Below, piece by piece: positions 53,640 through 64,000 of a stretch of 64,000 bases of DNA. The number at the start of each line of letters is the position of its first letter. Positions within the stretch are counted from its first letter, which is position 1. This DNA is from Pomphorhynchus laevis. Taxonomy: Eukaryota > Acanthocephala > Palaeacanthocephala > Echinorhynchida > Pomphorhynchidae. The notes below the pieces were generated by a model. It made no database searches. It saw only the letters and a program-made list of their open reading frames with translations, and was not told the origin of the DNA. The stretch lies in NCBI GenBank assembly GCA_012934845.2, contig WNNJ02003287.1:1-64000 (forward strand). The letters are read 5' to 3'. A program made the translations under genes and the position numbers.

Positions 53640-55400
53640 TGACACATATCTATATAAAGCACCCGATCAAACTGGGGTCAAGATGCGATGGCATACCATG
53701 CCCTCTTAATGGTATGTATTGACAAATTGCGATTTCCTGCAGCTCGGCAAGTCAGACGCTTGACGATTCATGATGTATATTCTTTAATACACTCCCTTAC
53801 GATAATCCAATTTTCCGAAGTTATTTATATCAACTTATTTTCCAAGCAGATCTTTGAAAAACTTCACTTAAATGGTTGGTCCATTATTCGTAAATCTCTG
53901 CTTGCTGCTGCCGATGACGTACTTCCTGTCTTAATAAATCAATATAACAAGTGAATATCTCTAAAATTACTCAATTTGTCTTCAACTAGAATAAAAGTTA
54001 TATGTAACGAAGATCAACACGAAATTGATCGCTACACCAAACTTATTAAACTTGATCTCAAAATTGACCGTGAAAGATACATGAATATAATCGCCCGTCT
54101 GGTCAATTTTGCATTGTCATGTTGTGACACTATACGTTTGTTTCAGTGTATTAGAAAAATAACACGTTTATTTGGTATTTCGCGTTCGGGCTTAAATGAC
54201 ACAACCGACAATACTGACTACCCTACACCTACTCGTATAACCATTTGGGCTGTGTATTTCAAATGTCTGTACAGTAAAATCATGACGTCAACAAATAATA
54301 GCATTGCTCAGACTGCTTCACTCAATATTGAACCTCCGACCTGCTCGGAGGGGCATAAATGTATTGCGCAACTTCGAAATAGTAGAACAGCCGATCCTGA
54401 CCGGATATCAGCTGAGATGCTTAAGGCTGGTGGAGAAAATCTCTTGGCAGACCTAATTACCGTGATCGACAAATTCGGGGATTGTTGCATAGAACTGCAT
54501 GAGTTGACATCTGCAGCAATCTTATCCATATTTTAAAAAGGGAGATGTCAAGTATTGTACGAATAACCCACCCATTTCGATAATCTCTGTGCTATACAAA
54601 TCGCTAGATATTGTCATCTTAAACCGTGAAAGAGTCATACACGAACGTTAATCGCGGGAGAGACACGAAGAATTCAGAAAAAATCATAATTGTGTTGATC
54701 TTATATTTACACTACAGTGTATAATAGAGTATTGGTGTGAATTTCGACAACCGTGAATTACGATCTTCCGGCTTTTAACAGTATATGCCGCATGCAATGG
54801 AGATCTGGAAAATGACATTAACATGGTTGGCAAAGTGGACAGTCTTTGCAAGAATCGTAATCTTGTTGAAAAAGCGGGATGTATGCTTTCATATCGAGAC
54901 TAGGGTATACACGTCAATAATACTGTCCATAATGCTATATGGATGTTAGGCTTGTTCTGATAAAACGCCGAAAATCCATAAATTCGAATCATTTGAGCAT
55001 TTATGTCTCAGACAACTTGCACGCCTATCGCTTATCTGGCATATTTCTAATTGCAATGTAACAATTATATCAAGAATACATAACGACATCGGCGAAGTAG
55101 CTGCGCTACAATGGTGGAGATATGTCAGTCATGCATTACATATGGATGATGATCAGTTATCCAAGATAAAACTACTAGCACTATCTAGTCCATCATAGAG
55201 ACGCCTGCGTGATGGCTTCCTACAAACATTCAAAATAGCTTGGAACATCTTGCTAGACCTGTAATCTGTCGACTCAGCAAAATCGGCTGGTGAACCTATA
55301 GTGAATTTATAATGAGCATGCTAGAAGAAGTTGCAAAAGACTGAAAAGTGAAGTCAGTCCTTTGACCGCTAACGTTATATATAAATGAAAGACATTATAG
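53640..55400 (+). mobile_element. Element L: RTE-like LINE relic
   Basis: 53976-54536 encodes the linker and fingers: CIAQLRNSRTADPDRISAEM, LKAGGENLLADL, then in the next frame KKGDVKYCTN, PISIISVLYKSLDIVILNR. This follows the RTE pattern of LKNNKAAGPDGISAELLK and KKGD...NYRGISLL...KVLE. Around 54960-55180 comes the C-terminal part: KFESFEHLCLRQLARLS, ISNCNVT, LQWWRYVSHALHM. The catalytic core is largely missing. Many stops, so it is an old copy. Confidence 0.65.
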
Positions 55401-55927
55401 TCGTTATAGAAGTAGCGCTACTTTAAGGGTTACATATTTGTTAAGAAATTATTTCAAGCAATAAATACATTATGTTTATATTAATTACAAAACAATCTTT
55501 ACAAAGTTATTCAAAATGATTTTGCTTTGTTAATGCTTCTAGATTCAAAACAAATTGATAAACTTCTACAATAAATATGTAATATAAAAATAGTTTTTCT
55601 AGTTTTTTGAAAATTACAAAATGTCTTCGAAAATGCCATGGAGCAATTTCGTTAGAATTTTAAAACGGTTTTGATTTAAAACAATTATAATTTACTTTAT
55701 GGAAATGTTATTCTCCGATATTATATTTTCTGTCAGCTTTGTTAATCATAATGGCTACAACAATTACTTTTATCCCCATATTATAAAAGAAGGATATCTT
55801 AATTATCTTTATAATATTTTGGGTGCTTCATATGAAGAAATTACGTCTTGTTTCTTCTAATGAAGAAATTGCGTAGTTTTGCTTCCTTATTAACCAGATT
55901 TTAGTTGGAACTGTTTCCCTCTTTCAG
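55401..55927. other. End of host intron 1
   Basis: AT-rich, no gene. Ends with a pyrimidine tract and acceptor, TTTCCCTCTTTCAG (AG at 55926-55927). Confidence 0.6.
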
Positions 55928-56603
55928 AGTTATCATCACAATTCGCAACAACATCGATCCGGAAAAACAACTGCCACTTCTAGTATTGTACCAGTCGGAG
56001 GAGGTGCATCAGTCACGGATAAACCGGAATATCGGAAGAATAGACGGCAACGTTCAGGTAATAGCCGCATAAAGCATTCACATTCAGCATCTACATCATC
56101 TGATCATATTGGTACTGTGCGATCAACAAGAAAATCGCCGCAACAACTATCATTGCTGTCATCTTCATTAGTTGATAAAAACAGTAGCTACAATTCTACC
56201 AGTTCTGGCTTAAATAATCGTTTAGACACACCAAACACCAGCAACAACTCCAGCGCAAATTTAAATAACAGTAGAATGCGTAATCAAGGTAGCTACTACG
56301 CGAATTCGAATACTGCGTTTTTTCAAAAATTTCAAGAAAACTACAAGAAGCAGATTAATGGCGAACGGGGCAATCAGTTATATCAATCGGCATTTCCGTT
56401 AAAACATATTCCGGAAAAGCTTAACTTTAGTTATCGGCTTCTCGGAAGAAATATCTTCAATAAAACTTCCACATCACCAGCGACGGCTGGTAATGTGTCG
56501 GACGGCAGCGCTAGTGGTCGTAACGATAGAGGTAGAACAATGCGACACAATCGCCGAATCGAAAAGCGATTCAAAAACTACATGCGATTTCAAGCACAAC
56601 AAG
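55928..56603 (+). CDS. Host gene, exon 2: Ser/Asn-rich basic protein, unrecognised
   Basis: The frame is open across the exon, in phase 0 at the acceptor (SYHHNSQQHRSGKTTATSS). It includes RKNRRQRSGNSRIKHSHS, a Ser/Asn/Thr-rich stretch, then a more ordinary block (FFQKFQENYKKQ, GNQLYQSAFPLKHIPEKLNF, SYRLLGRNIFN) that is probably the conserved part. A basic end follows (MRHNRRIEKRFKNYMRF). The donor AAG/GTAACT (56604) splits a Gly codon in phase 1. If unspliced the frame would end at TAA 56641. No known domain identified. Basic clusters suggest a nuclear protein, by inference. Confidence 0.65.
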
Positions 56604-58232
56604 GTAACTTTGAGAATTTTCTTAATAGGGTTAAATATTAATTATTTAATATTAATTGTTATAAATTAAATGGCTGAAACAATTAAAAAGTGAATTTAAC
56701 ACCTTTGTATTTTGATGTAACTCATTATTAAATCGATATATGAGTGTTTCTTACGAAAGGAAAAATATTTGACTCACCCAAATTATTAGATTTTATTGCA
56801 ATTTTATGTAATTTATCGATTAAGTACCGATATTAATCAATTCATTGTGGATTTAAATTCATAGTGACGATATTTGTATAAATTTAACTGTTAAACTAAA
56901 TTGATTGTAGCAATGTAACATTTTTAATTCTCATAAAATAATATAACATATTTTGTTAATATCAAGTACGCAAATCGTTGTTACTGATTGATTTAAGCTT
57001 ATGAGAGCAATTGTGCTATTGAGTTGGACCTTTATTTTTCAAGTGGAAAATTTTAATCACAATAAATCTTGATATAATTTTTGTTTTGTTTTTCATAAAA
57101 GAAAACCTCGGTATGTCTCGCATGCATTAAAGAATATGCCGCCACGAAATATAATACCCATATTTGTATCTTTGTAATTGTTTTTACAACTATTTTTCTG
57201 CTTAAATATATTTGATACTCTTTTCTTTATCCAAAAAATTCGTTCAAATTGTAATAAGATAATTACTTTATTTGAATAATCATGTTTCAACTCTGCCTGC
57301 TTATTGTAATATAACTGATTTTAGAATATTGATTTAGTGCAAAACAAAAAAAACAAGGTTAGTCCGATATTTTAGTAACTTTTAATACCTCTTTTGGCAA
57401 AGACGAAAACTTATAAAGAATTTAGAATGGTATAGAGAAAACTTAGTCCAAGTTATATTTCGCTCTGGCTGATAGTAGCAAAAACAATTAAAATATATTT
57501 GAATTAAAGTGTATTTTATTTTTTTTGCAATAAATCAATTTTATTAGTTCCTAGCTTTTAGCTACCATCTTTTAGCAATATCCTTTATTTTATAATTCCG
57601 AAAATGCTTATATTGCATGCAGTTCGTTATTTTTATCATTACTTTCTACAAACAGTCCATTATTATTATCATTACTTCCTACAGCATTCTTAATTTCGAT
57701 AAAATTTCTAAATTATCTTACAATCAAAATGCAACTCTGGGATATTTACGTAAATAGCATTTCCTATTAAATGCGATAGCGAACAGTCGTGAAGTTTAAT
57801 ATTTGAAATTTCGTTAACAAAATTTCTCGCGACTTATGACATGCACTATTATAGTGTATCTTTCGACACTCAAACGTTAACTTCAATTTACATATTTTAC
57901 GAATATTATTGTGTTTGGAAGCATAATTATTTATTTATGCTTTTTGTGGAATGTTTACACATATTAACATGTAATATATAACATGTTAACACATATGACA
58001 TATTAACACATATGTGTCATATATGACATATTATTTAACATACTAACACATATTAGCATATTCTTTAAGCCTAGTAGATTAACTTAGTTTCAATATTTTT
58101 GTGATGCTTTAAAAGAAAAAGTTTTTGTGACTTAATATGCATAGCAGGATTTAAGAAATAAATATTTTTCCAGAGCATTTCATTCGTCATATTGCTATTG
58201 TATAAAGCTAAGGTAATCTTTTATATTTTTAG
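56604..58232. other. Host intron 2
   Basis: 1629 bp, AT-rich, GTAACT...TTTTTAG. No gene or named repeat seen; TTAACACATATG-type words repeat near 57955-58060. Confidence 0.6.
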
Positions 58233-58319
58233 GTGCTATACCCGACCTAGTACCAAATGCGACTAGTAGTAACAACCGTTCCCCTTCCAGATATAAAGAG
58301 GAATCAACATCTCCTACAG
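58233..58319 (+). CDS. Host gene, exon 3
   Basis: 87 nt between TATATTTTTAG and the donor ACAG/GTGTGA. Phase 1 in and phase 1 out, giving Q-G-AIPDLVPNATSSNNRSPS and RYKEESTSPTG. The composition matches exons 2 and 4 (Ser, Asn, Thr, Pro). Without splicing the frame ends at TAA 58357. Confidence 0.6.
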
Positions 58320-58520
58320 GTGTGAAATCGAATCGATCTACAAGTTTGGTTTTATAAATTTGTGTCCTCAAATTTTTTATTACTTATGAACTTCGTTTAA
58401 TGAACGAGAATGCAACAACAAACCAGTATCCTATTTGATAATTAAAAATATTAAAAATATTGTAATATCAATTGCTAACATAATTGTTTCTAATTATTTT
58501 TTAATAAATTTAAAGTGATC

Positions 58521-58565
58521 TTTCTGTAATATAATTTATAAAAATTATAAATTATATTACAGAAA
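58521..58565. repeat. Perfect 21-bp-arm hairpin
   Basis: TTTCTGTAATATAATTTATAA, AAA loop, and its exact complement (58545-58565). It lies about 33 bp beyond the 3' end of the minus-strand ORF of element S. Confidence 0.85.
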
Positions 58566-58598
58566 AAAAATTGTACAGTTTGTGATATTTCAGTATCG

Positions 58599-59567
58599 TT
58601 AAGTTGGAAGGTTTCCGTCTCGAGCGACCTCTAACAGGCACGCTGCATTTCCCCGCTGCACTGCACAGCTTAAACGCTGCAAGAGGAAATTGGCAGCTCT
58701 TCGATCATCTGTTGCCACCACCAACATATTGCCCAGTTTTGTCAAAAAATTCGAAGTTATCGGCCCGGCAGCACCAATTGTGTCGATCGCCAACGGCACA
58801 AATTTATATTGCGATTCGTCAATACATGTATATTTGGCCTTCTTTCGATCCTCTGCCAATCTAGCAACCTCCCCGGCCCCAGAGACCGCACTAGGCAAAT
58901 GACTGACAGCAAGAATGTTGGGACACGTGAAGTCCCATACTAGCAGACGTCCCCTTTCCCATTGGACTAGTGAAGCACCGTCCGGTCTCTTTCCGTCGTT
59001 TCTGCAGAGCCCGATTGGTTCAAGGCGGGACGGGACACCGGCTGTGGCAAGGGCGCTACGGATAAGTGTGTTTACAGCACTGTGCCGATTGTGCCGAGAA
59101 ACCACTCTGGGGCAGTCTAGCCCGTGAATACCAGAGGGGTATGATACGACGCCGCACTCACACTTAAATGTAACCGTGTTGAGAATACCGATGCTGAGGG
59201 CTGATACAAGACAGATTGAACTGTCGTCTAGTTTTGTGCCCATCGAAGCTATCAGTAGGGCATTAAGGAATGCGCTAGACCATCTGGTAGACGCGGCTTG
59301 CAAGTGGGCCCGATCTTTGGGAAAGGCGCATGAAGCTGCCAGGTGTCGGAATTCCTTCTCAAACAATGGGGCTGTCCAACGTTTTTGCAAGGTTGTATCC
59401 GTTGGAACAGTCAGGTTGAATTTAGTGGTTCAACTCTCTGACGCCGTTCGGTAGTTAAGGTCACTAGTGCCTGATCGATTTGCCAAATGCTCTGGGATTA
59501 ATAGCGCAGTTAAGTCCTTCGTGCGCGAAACAGATAAACAAAAGGCCGGTATAGATAACTCTTCCTT
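58599..59567 (-). mobile_element. Element S: RLE-type LINE C-terminal fragment
   Basis: A minus-strand frame, open from about 59567 except for one stop (ESES* near 59455). It encodes IPAFCLSVSRTKDL, RWTAPLFEKEFRHL, C-x-C-x9-H-x3-C (CECGVVSYPSG...), SRHNRHSAVN, GKRPDGASLVQW, LVWDFTCPN and EDRKKAKY, then RRAANFLLQRLSCAVQRGNAA. RPD, D and K occur in the order expected for a restriction-like endonuclease. The RT is missing. It lies in host intron 3, antisense to the gene and GC-richer than its surroundings. Confidence 0.8.
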
Positions 59568-60639
59568 AATATATTAATATAAGGAAGAGTAATATAACTC
59601 TTCCCTATATATTTATAATATATATTTATAAATATATATTTAAAAATATATCAATATTTTATATCAATATTTAGATTCTAATTATTTATCTGTTGTTCTT
59701 ATTGACCTATTTCTTATTATATCTTTTAGTCAATAAATTATAATGGTACATCAAATTATTTTATCCTTAACATATATTCAAAATAAATTGATTTTTATTT
59801 TAAATAGCCTGTTATTTATTATGAAATTGCACTTGATGAGCAGTGTTTATCCAATTATAAAATACATGTTAGCTTTAAACTAAAAATATTGATGACTGAA
59901 ATATGAACATATTTCATTATTTTACGAATAAAATTGTTACTTTAAAAGGTCGTGATATATTTTGTATTATATATTCGAAATACTGAGTACGAGCTACAAA
60001 GCCATTATCTTTACGTTCATTATTACTGACAAATTTAATATTACAAAAAAAGCAAATTACTTACACGACTCTCAAATCCGGATGTTTCCTTATGCTTGCA
60101 CAACATTTCGATATTTTCTATTGCATCAGTGCAATTCGGTGTGTTTTAAAGAGAGTCGTTATTTAAAGTTGATAATTTCTCACCTGCATCACACCAATAG
60201 AGTTAACAATAGTATTATAATTTTCTCACAAATAACTAACTTCTATCGTTCAAATTCTCGAAGAGCTGTGCTTAAATTTAGACCAAAATTTAGAACTTTC
60301 TGCTACTCATTTAAATATATACCCGAAATATTTGCTAAATTGTCTCTGTTTGCTTTTGATACGCTTACTAACTATTCTAAATGTTCTTCGTGATGGAATA
60401 TCACGAAGTTTTCAAGTTCAAGATATTCTAATTTATACGGTATTTTTTAAACATTATAATTTTTCATCCTCATCTAATAACAAATTATCATATAATTCAT
60501 TGTTGTAGTTTTCTCTTTCGCGATCCATTCGGAATGCATGTGTGTATAATTTCAAGAGTATTTTTTGCAAATGATGGTTTGCAATACGTGGTTAAATTTA
60601 TACAATATCAATATGATGCAGCTCAGTTTTTAAAACTCA
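59568..60639. other. Intronic AT-rich stretch
   Basis: 59540-59620 has an inverted repeat ACTCTTCCTTA / TAAGGAAGAGT at the 5' border of S plus a direct copy of AACTCTTCC. A 143-codon + strand ORF (59962-60393) is not recognised and has a codon make-up expected of AT-rich noise. Confidence 0.4.
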
Positions 60640-62010
60640 CTTTTGGATAACCAGAGACGTTCCACGACAAGTTCTAAGATCTACTTTTTCTACACATACA
60701 CCTAGGTCTAAATTAGAAAATCTTTCAAGATTTTCGCGCATGGGCTAGCTTTTTACCTTACATCTAAGGTTTTGACTAGCCGAGCTACGAAGTAATTTCA
60801 TTTTGTAAGCTTGTATCTGAGATCTTGTTCTTTCAGTCATTACAGAGAATTTATTACCATAGTTTCAAATAAGGACGAAGAATGATCAATAAATTAAAAG
60901 CTATGCTTTAAAGCTTTACCTGCTTTACCACGACAAATCTAGATAAAAAGCGCATAACTGTATTAGCTGAACAGATCTTTATAACAATCTTTGTCGAATT
61001 CCTAGCATAACTCTAAAACAATACTTCCAAGTATTTAAACTCCTTTACATCAGTTAGTACATTGTCCGCAATCCTGATTGTATACAACCCGTTGATCTGA
61101 TACAACCACATTGTAGCTGTCTTAAAGATGCTAACTATTCTGCCTGCCACTGGATATTTCGTGAGTCGATCTAATAGGTAATAAATCCTCAGAGCGAAAA
61201 GTCAGCATCATCGGCAAATTACAGAGGTGGAAGCCTAATATAATCGAGGTGAATACTAGAAATCGTCAGCAATGTATTTTGAAATTATGTCCATGTAAAC
61301 AAGAATACTAAGGATTAACAAAAACCAATCTAGTCGAAATTTAACACCTACAGGAACTGACTTTGACTTCCGACCTAAAACACGTACAACATTGGTATTT
61401 TGTTTGTAAATAGATGCATTAGCTACACGAAGATATAGTAGTTTATTAGTACCTCGTACAACCTCTCATTGAACTCAATCATACGCTTTCTCTAGATCAA
61501 CAATATACATGTGGACTTATTAGGCCAACTCCAAAGATTTTTGGTAAGCTGTTGATAGAGGAAGAAGAGCCGTGTCCCACGTCCATAATCTAAACAAAAT
61601 TCGCATTACCCCCTGCAACTGTCTCTTAACTATAAATCGTATTCTTAAGTCAAGAATCCTAATGAATAATTTGCCAAATAAGCTAAAAGAAGTAATGCCA
61701 CTGTAATATAATTTCCGATTATACATCAACAACATGATGTCCGATCGTCTTCATAGATTATGATATATAAGCGTTAAATTAATATTAGATTATTAACTAC
61801 TCTAATTTATCTCTTACTGAGAACCATGATCGACTTCAATTTAAGCTTAAAGACCCCTTTTAGCCACTTTAAGCGGTCGACGTTAATACCCGAATGAACT
61901 TTGTGCCAAATCTCATCAATATCCTGCATGTTTACCATTACGGTTTGTATATTCACAACAGCGAATACCTTCCAAGGTGATAATATCTTCCGTTTCTTCG
62001 GCACCCGAAC
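60640..62010 (-). mobile_element. Element M: RTE-like LINE relic
   Basis: Minus-strand translation around 61530-61470 gives IYIVDLEKAYDWVQ, the palm motif of RTE-type RTs. It is followed by VANASIYKQNTNVVRV, KSVPVGVKFRLDWFLLILSI (equivalent of VGVHQGSVLSPLLF), and near 61040 LTDVKEFKYLEVLF (the EFKYLG block). Many stops and frame changes. An old copy inside host intron 3. Confidence 0.6.
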
Positions 62011-62369
62011 GAAAGCTACTGGTTAGTAGAGGATTGACGATTGTTAATAATTTTCAATTTTCTAAACTGACGTAACCCTCCTACGCTTTCTTTTCCTTTT
62101 GCGTAGTTCATCTTTGGATTTAACCGACGGATGTAAGATAGCTTACAAAATGGCAATGTTACTTGGTTGCCTGAAAATCAGACGTTGCCCAGATCGCTTT
62201 CCGAAGAAGTGAATTCTTATTCTTACCACTAGAATTCTAGTGAATTCTAGTGCTAATTTATATTTATACTATTTCATATTAATATATCTCAAATGATACC
62301 ATTCCGCGTGAATTTTGTTAACAATCATTTAAGCCCGACGCGAAAGAACGATGAAATCAGTATTAGAAA

Positions 62370-62444
62370 CCGTTTCGTCATCACAATGACTCATCAGTTC
62401 CAGATCCCTCCCACTGCTGGATGCAGAGGAGGACCAGCAGACGG
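62370..62444 (-). ncRNA. Hammerhead ribozyme, repeat unit 1
   Basis: Read 5' to 3' on the - strand: stem III strand CCGT, cleavage C (base 62440), stem I (TGCTGGTCCTCC, loop, then GGGAGGGATCTGGAA), core CTGATGA (62397-62391), stem II GTCAT-TGTG-ATGAC (five perfect pairs), core GAAA (62376-62373), stem III strand ACGG. Every invariant core nucleotide is present and the cleavage triplet is GTC. Stem I has mismatches and bulges. The layout is type III (stem I closed). A competing CTGCTGG/CCAGCAG hairpin lies inside stem I. It is antisense to the host gene. Confidence 0.8.
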
Positions 62445-62686
62445 CAATAAACGAATCATGTGTATGAGGTACTAGAACACCTCTGGTAACCTCATAGAGT
62501 GCTAAACCAGCACTACGGCTTGACTTAATAGGATCTTTATCAAAAGCACTGGCAAATGTCAGCGCAGGTATCTTTATATCGGCTCATTTCTTCTTATATG
62601 AATATATCTCGAATGATACTATTCCGCGTGAATTTTTGTAATCATTAAAGCCCGACGGGAAATAAAAACGAAAACAGTAATATATA

Positions 62687-62761
62687 CCGTTTCGTCATCA
62701 CTATGTCTCATCAGTACCAGATCCCTCCCACTGCTGGATGCAGAGGAGGATTAGCAGACGG
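62687..62761 (-). ncRNA. Hammerhead ribozyme, repeat unit 2
   Basis: Same length (75 nt) and layout as unit 1, 317 bp away. CCGT/ACGG stem III, GTC cleavage triplet, CTGATGA (62714-62708) and GAAA are unchanged. Stem II (GACAT-AGTG-ATGAC) has one mismatch. Changes elsewhere (GCTAATCC for GCTGGTCC, GGTA for GGAA) alter only stem I, and the innermost U-A and G-U pairs are kept. Probably folds less well than unit 1. Confidence 0.75.
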
Positions 62762-63001
62762 AAATAAAGAAGTCATGTGTATGAGGCACTAGAGCATCTC
62801 TAGTACAATCATAGAGTGCTAAACTAGCATTAACGGCTTCACCAAAAAATATTATTAGCAAAAGCGCTGCGCAGGTATCTTTTATCTCAACTAACTTCTT
62901 TTATGAATATCTCAAACGAGAGTGATACGATTCCGCGTGAATTATGTTAACAATCTTTTAAGCCAGACGCGGAAGAACGACGATAACAGTATTTGAAACG
63001 G

Positions 63002-63669
63002 TAACTATTACTGTTTTTGTATTTCGTTTGCGTCACTTTTATATGATTACTATATCATATAAAACTGATTGATCTACTATGGCAAACAATAAAATGAAGC
63101 TTCACTTATCGACCGATTTAAAAATGCATGTTACTGCAATCACTGTGAATACTCAATATTCAGAGGGTCATATTCCAGAGTGCATTGCTTTACTTCCTCT
63201 TAAAAGTAGACATGCTTATCTAAACTACATGCTAGCAGTTTTCTCTAACGCTTTTCCTCAATTTAGCTAATTACTGTGTTGGTTTTTTCTAAATTGCTTT
63301 AATCTTAATTTTCTATCGTACATGGCAAATAAATTTGTATGCAAAATGTTTGAAACTTTTATCTTGTCGCTTACTACTACAACAAGCAACTACAACGAAG
63401 AACGTTCACTTTTATTGATTGTTGCCTTAGTTTTTCATAATTTAAATAGGAAATGATTTTGTAAATATGAATGATATAATTTCTAATATCGCTTTCGTAT
63501 TGGAAATCGTAAAATAACTGACCGTCTATATTTAATGATTTAAAGTTCAGCATTTTATTATTATTTAATTACATTATGATGTCCTTATTAATTTTTTATC
63601 ATTGTAGATTTCTTTAACAGATTATCAAGTATTTTGAACAATTATACAGTTTCTCTGTTTCATTTAAAG
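63002..63669. other. End of host intron 3
   Basis: A 63-codon ORF (63079-63270) is not recognised. The stretch ends in a pyrimidine-rich acceptor TTTCATTTAAAG (AG at 63668-63669). Confidence 0.4.
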
Positions 63670-64000
63670 GATTCAAACGTAAAAAACGGCCAAATATTAC
63701 TTCTCCCACAAACAATAGTAGCATAAGCTTAAAGGATTCGAACAGTTATAGTTCTTTTACTGGCGGAGGAAGTCGTATTGATAAACGTCGTCGTTTACAT
63801 GCATCTTCTTCTACTGGTGGTGGTATAGTCACTGATAATACATCGCAACTAAACCGACGATCAAAATGCAATAGTAGCGCACATTCGAGTATAGAAATTA
63901 CAACAACAGGTGGACAACCTGCTTCTTATTCGTTATCGACAACAGGACTGACATCATCCTCAGCTGCTTCGGCATCATTGACGTTGAATAGAAAGTCGAA
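63670..64000 (+). CDS. Host gene, exon 4 (runs off window)
   Basis: The phase-1 acceptor gives PTG-FKRKKRPNITSPTNNSS, open to the window end. It encodes a KRKKRP basic cluster (possible nuclear localisation signal), GGGSRIDKRRRLHAS, another basic cluster, and long Ser/Thr/Gly-rich stretches. The composition continues exons 2 and 3. No domain recognised; the gene continues outside the window. Confidence 0.65.

Larger units (their letters stand above)
62281..63001 (-). repeat. 305-320-bp tandem repeat (2.3 units)
   Basis: Units begin at 62281, 62601 and about 62904 (each with the word ATTCCGCGTGAATT after 20-30 bp). Unit lengths are 320 and about 303 bp; the third is only about 100 bp long. 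Units are about 80-85 percent alike by eye. The two full units each contain a 75-nt hammerhead ribozyme on the - strand. Confidence 0.9.

Noticed and set aside
63079-63270. 63-codon ORF as a host exon
   Set aside because: Starts with ATG but has no splice sites in phase with the neighbouring exons and no recognisable motif.
1-64000. LTR retrotransposons, endogenous viruses or Polintons
   Set aside because: I saw no long terminal repeats, gag, integrase or capsid-type sequences; all RT code here is of LINE or Penelope type.

Overview
This is an AT-rich, intron-bearing animal genome segment. GT-AG introns, several LINE clades, Penelope-like and Tc1-like remnants, and a hammerhead-ribozyme satellite all point to an invertebrate metazoan. 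I cannot name the species. No bacterial-style gene, rRNA or convincing tRNA gene was seen.

Region 1 (1-38.9 kb) is a retrotransposon graveyard with deep nesting. Letters are my own labels. A (1-4149, +) is a two-ORF LINE whose ORFs share a frame and are separated by one TGA followed by CTA. B (4.1-6.8 kb, -) joins it tail to tail. J (-) is split into 7.0-7.6 and 16.4-17.6 kb by F (+, CR1/Jockey-like, ORF2 fully open). F's ORF1 is itself split by E (-, nearly complete). N (A-like) and K (I-group-like, -) follow. A decayed F-like element, I, is scattered over 21.6-21.9, 29.6-30.7 and 34.9-35.6 kb. It is interrupted by D (+), C (+, restriction-like-endonuclease type) and H (-), and H contains a further insertion at 31.1-32.2 kb. 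J3, a possible protein phosphatase inhibitor-2-like fragment, and R (another restriction-like-endonuclease LINE remnant) close the cluster.

Region 2 (39.7-64 kb) looks like a host gene on the + strand. A TATA box (39697) precedes an ATG (39753) with a strong donor (39780). Later exons lie at 55928-56603, 58233-58319 and from 63670 to the window edge. All exon phases agree (0, 1, 1). The predicted protein is low-complexity (Ser/Asn/Thr/Gln plus basic clusters) and I do not recognise it. Its first intron (about 16 kb) holds a Tc1-like deletion derivative, LINE G, an A-like fragment, a 20-bp minisatellite, Penelope-like pieces, a 247-bp near-perfect palindrome, an inverted-repeat element and an RTE-like relic. 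Its third intron holds a LINE fragment with a C-terminal restriction-like endonuclease (S), an RTE-like relic and a 305-320-bp tandem repeat.

Most noteworthy: (1) two tandem-repeat units at 62.37-62.76 kb encode, on the - strand, all core nucleotides of a hammerhead ribozyme with a GUC cleavage triplet; (2) two recoding routes link ORF1 and ORF2: UGA-CUA readthrough context in A, and a -1 overlap with an A-AAT-TTT heptamer in the CR1-like families; (3) every APE-type LINE family whose 3' end could be read finishes in a short hairpin, with paired changes between families; (4) three truncated LINEs carry stuttered duplications at their 5' ends, and a 230-bp copied filler sits at an insertion junction.
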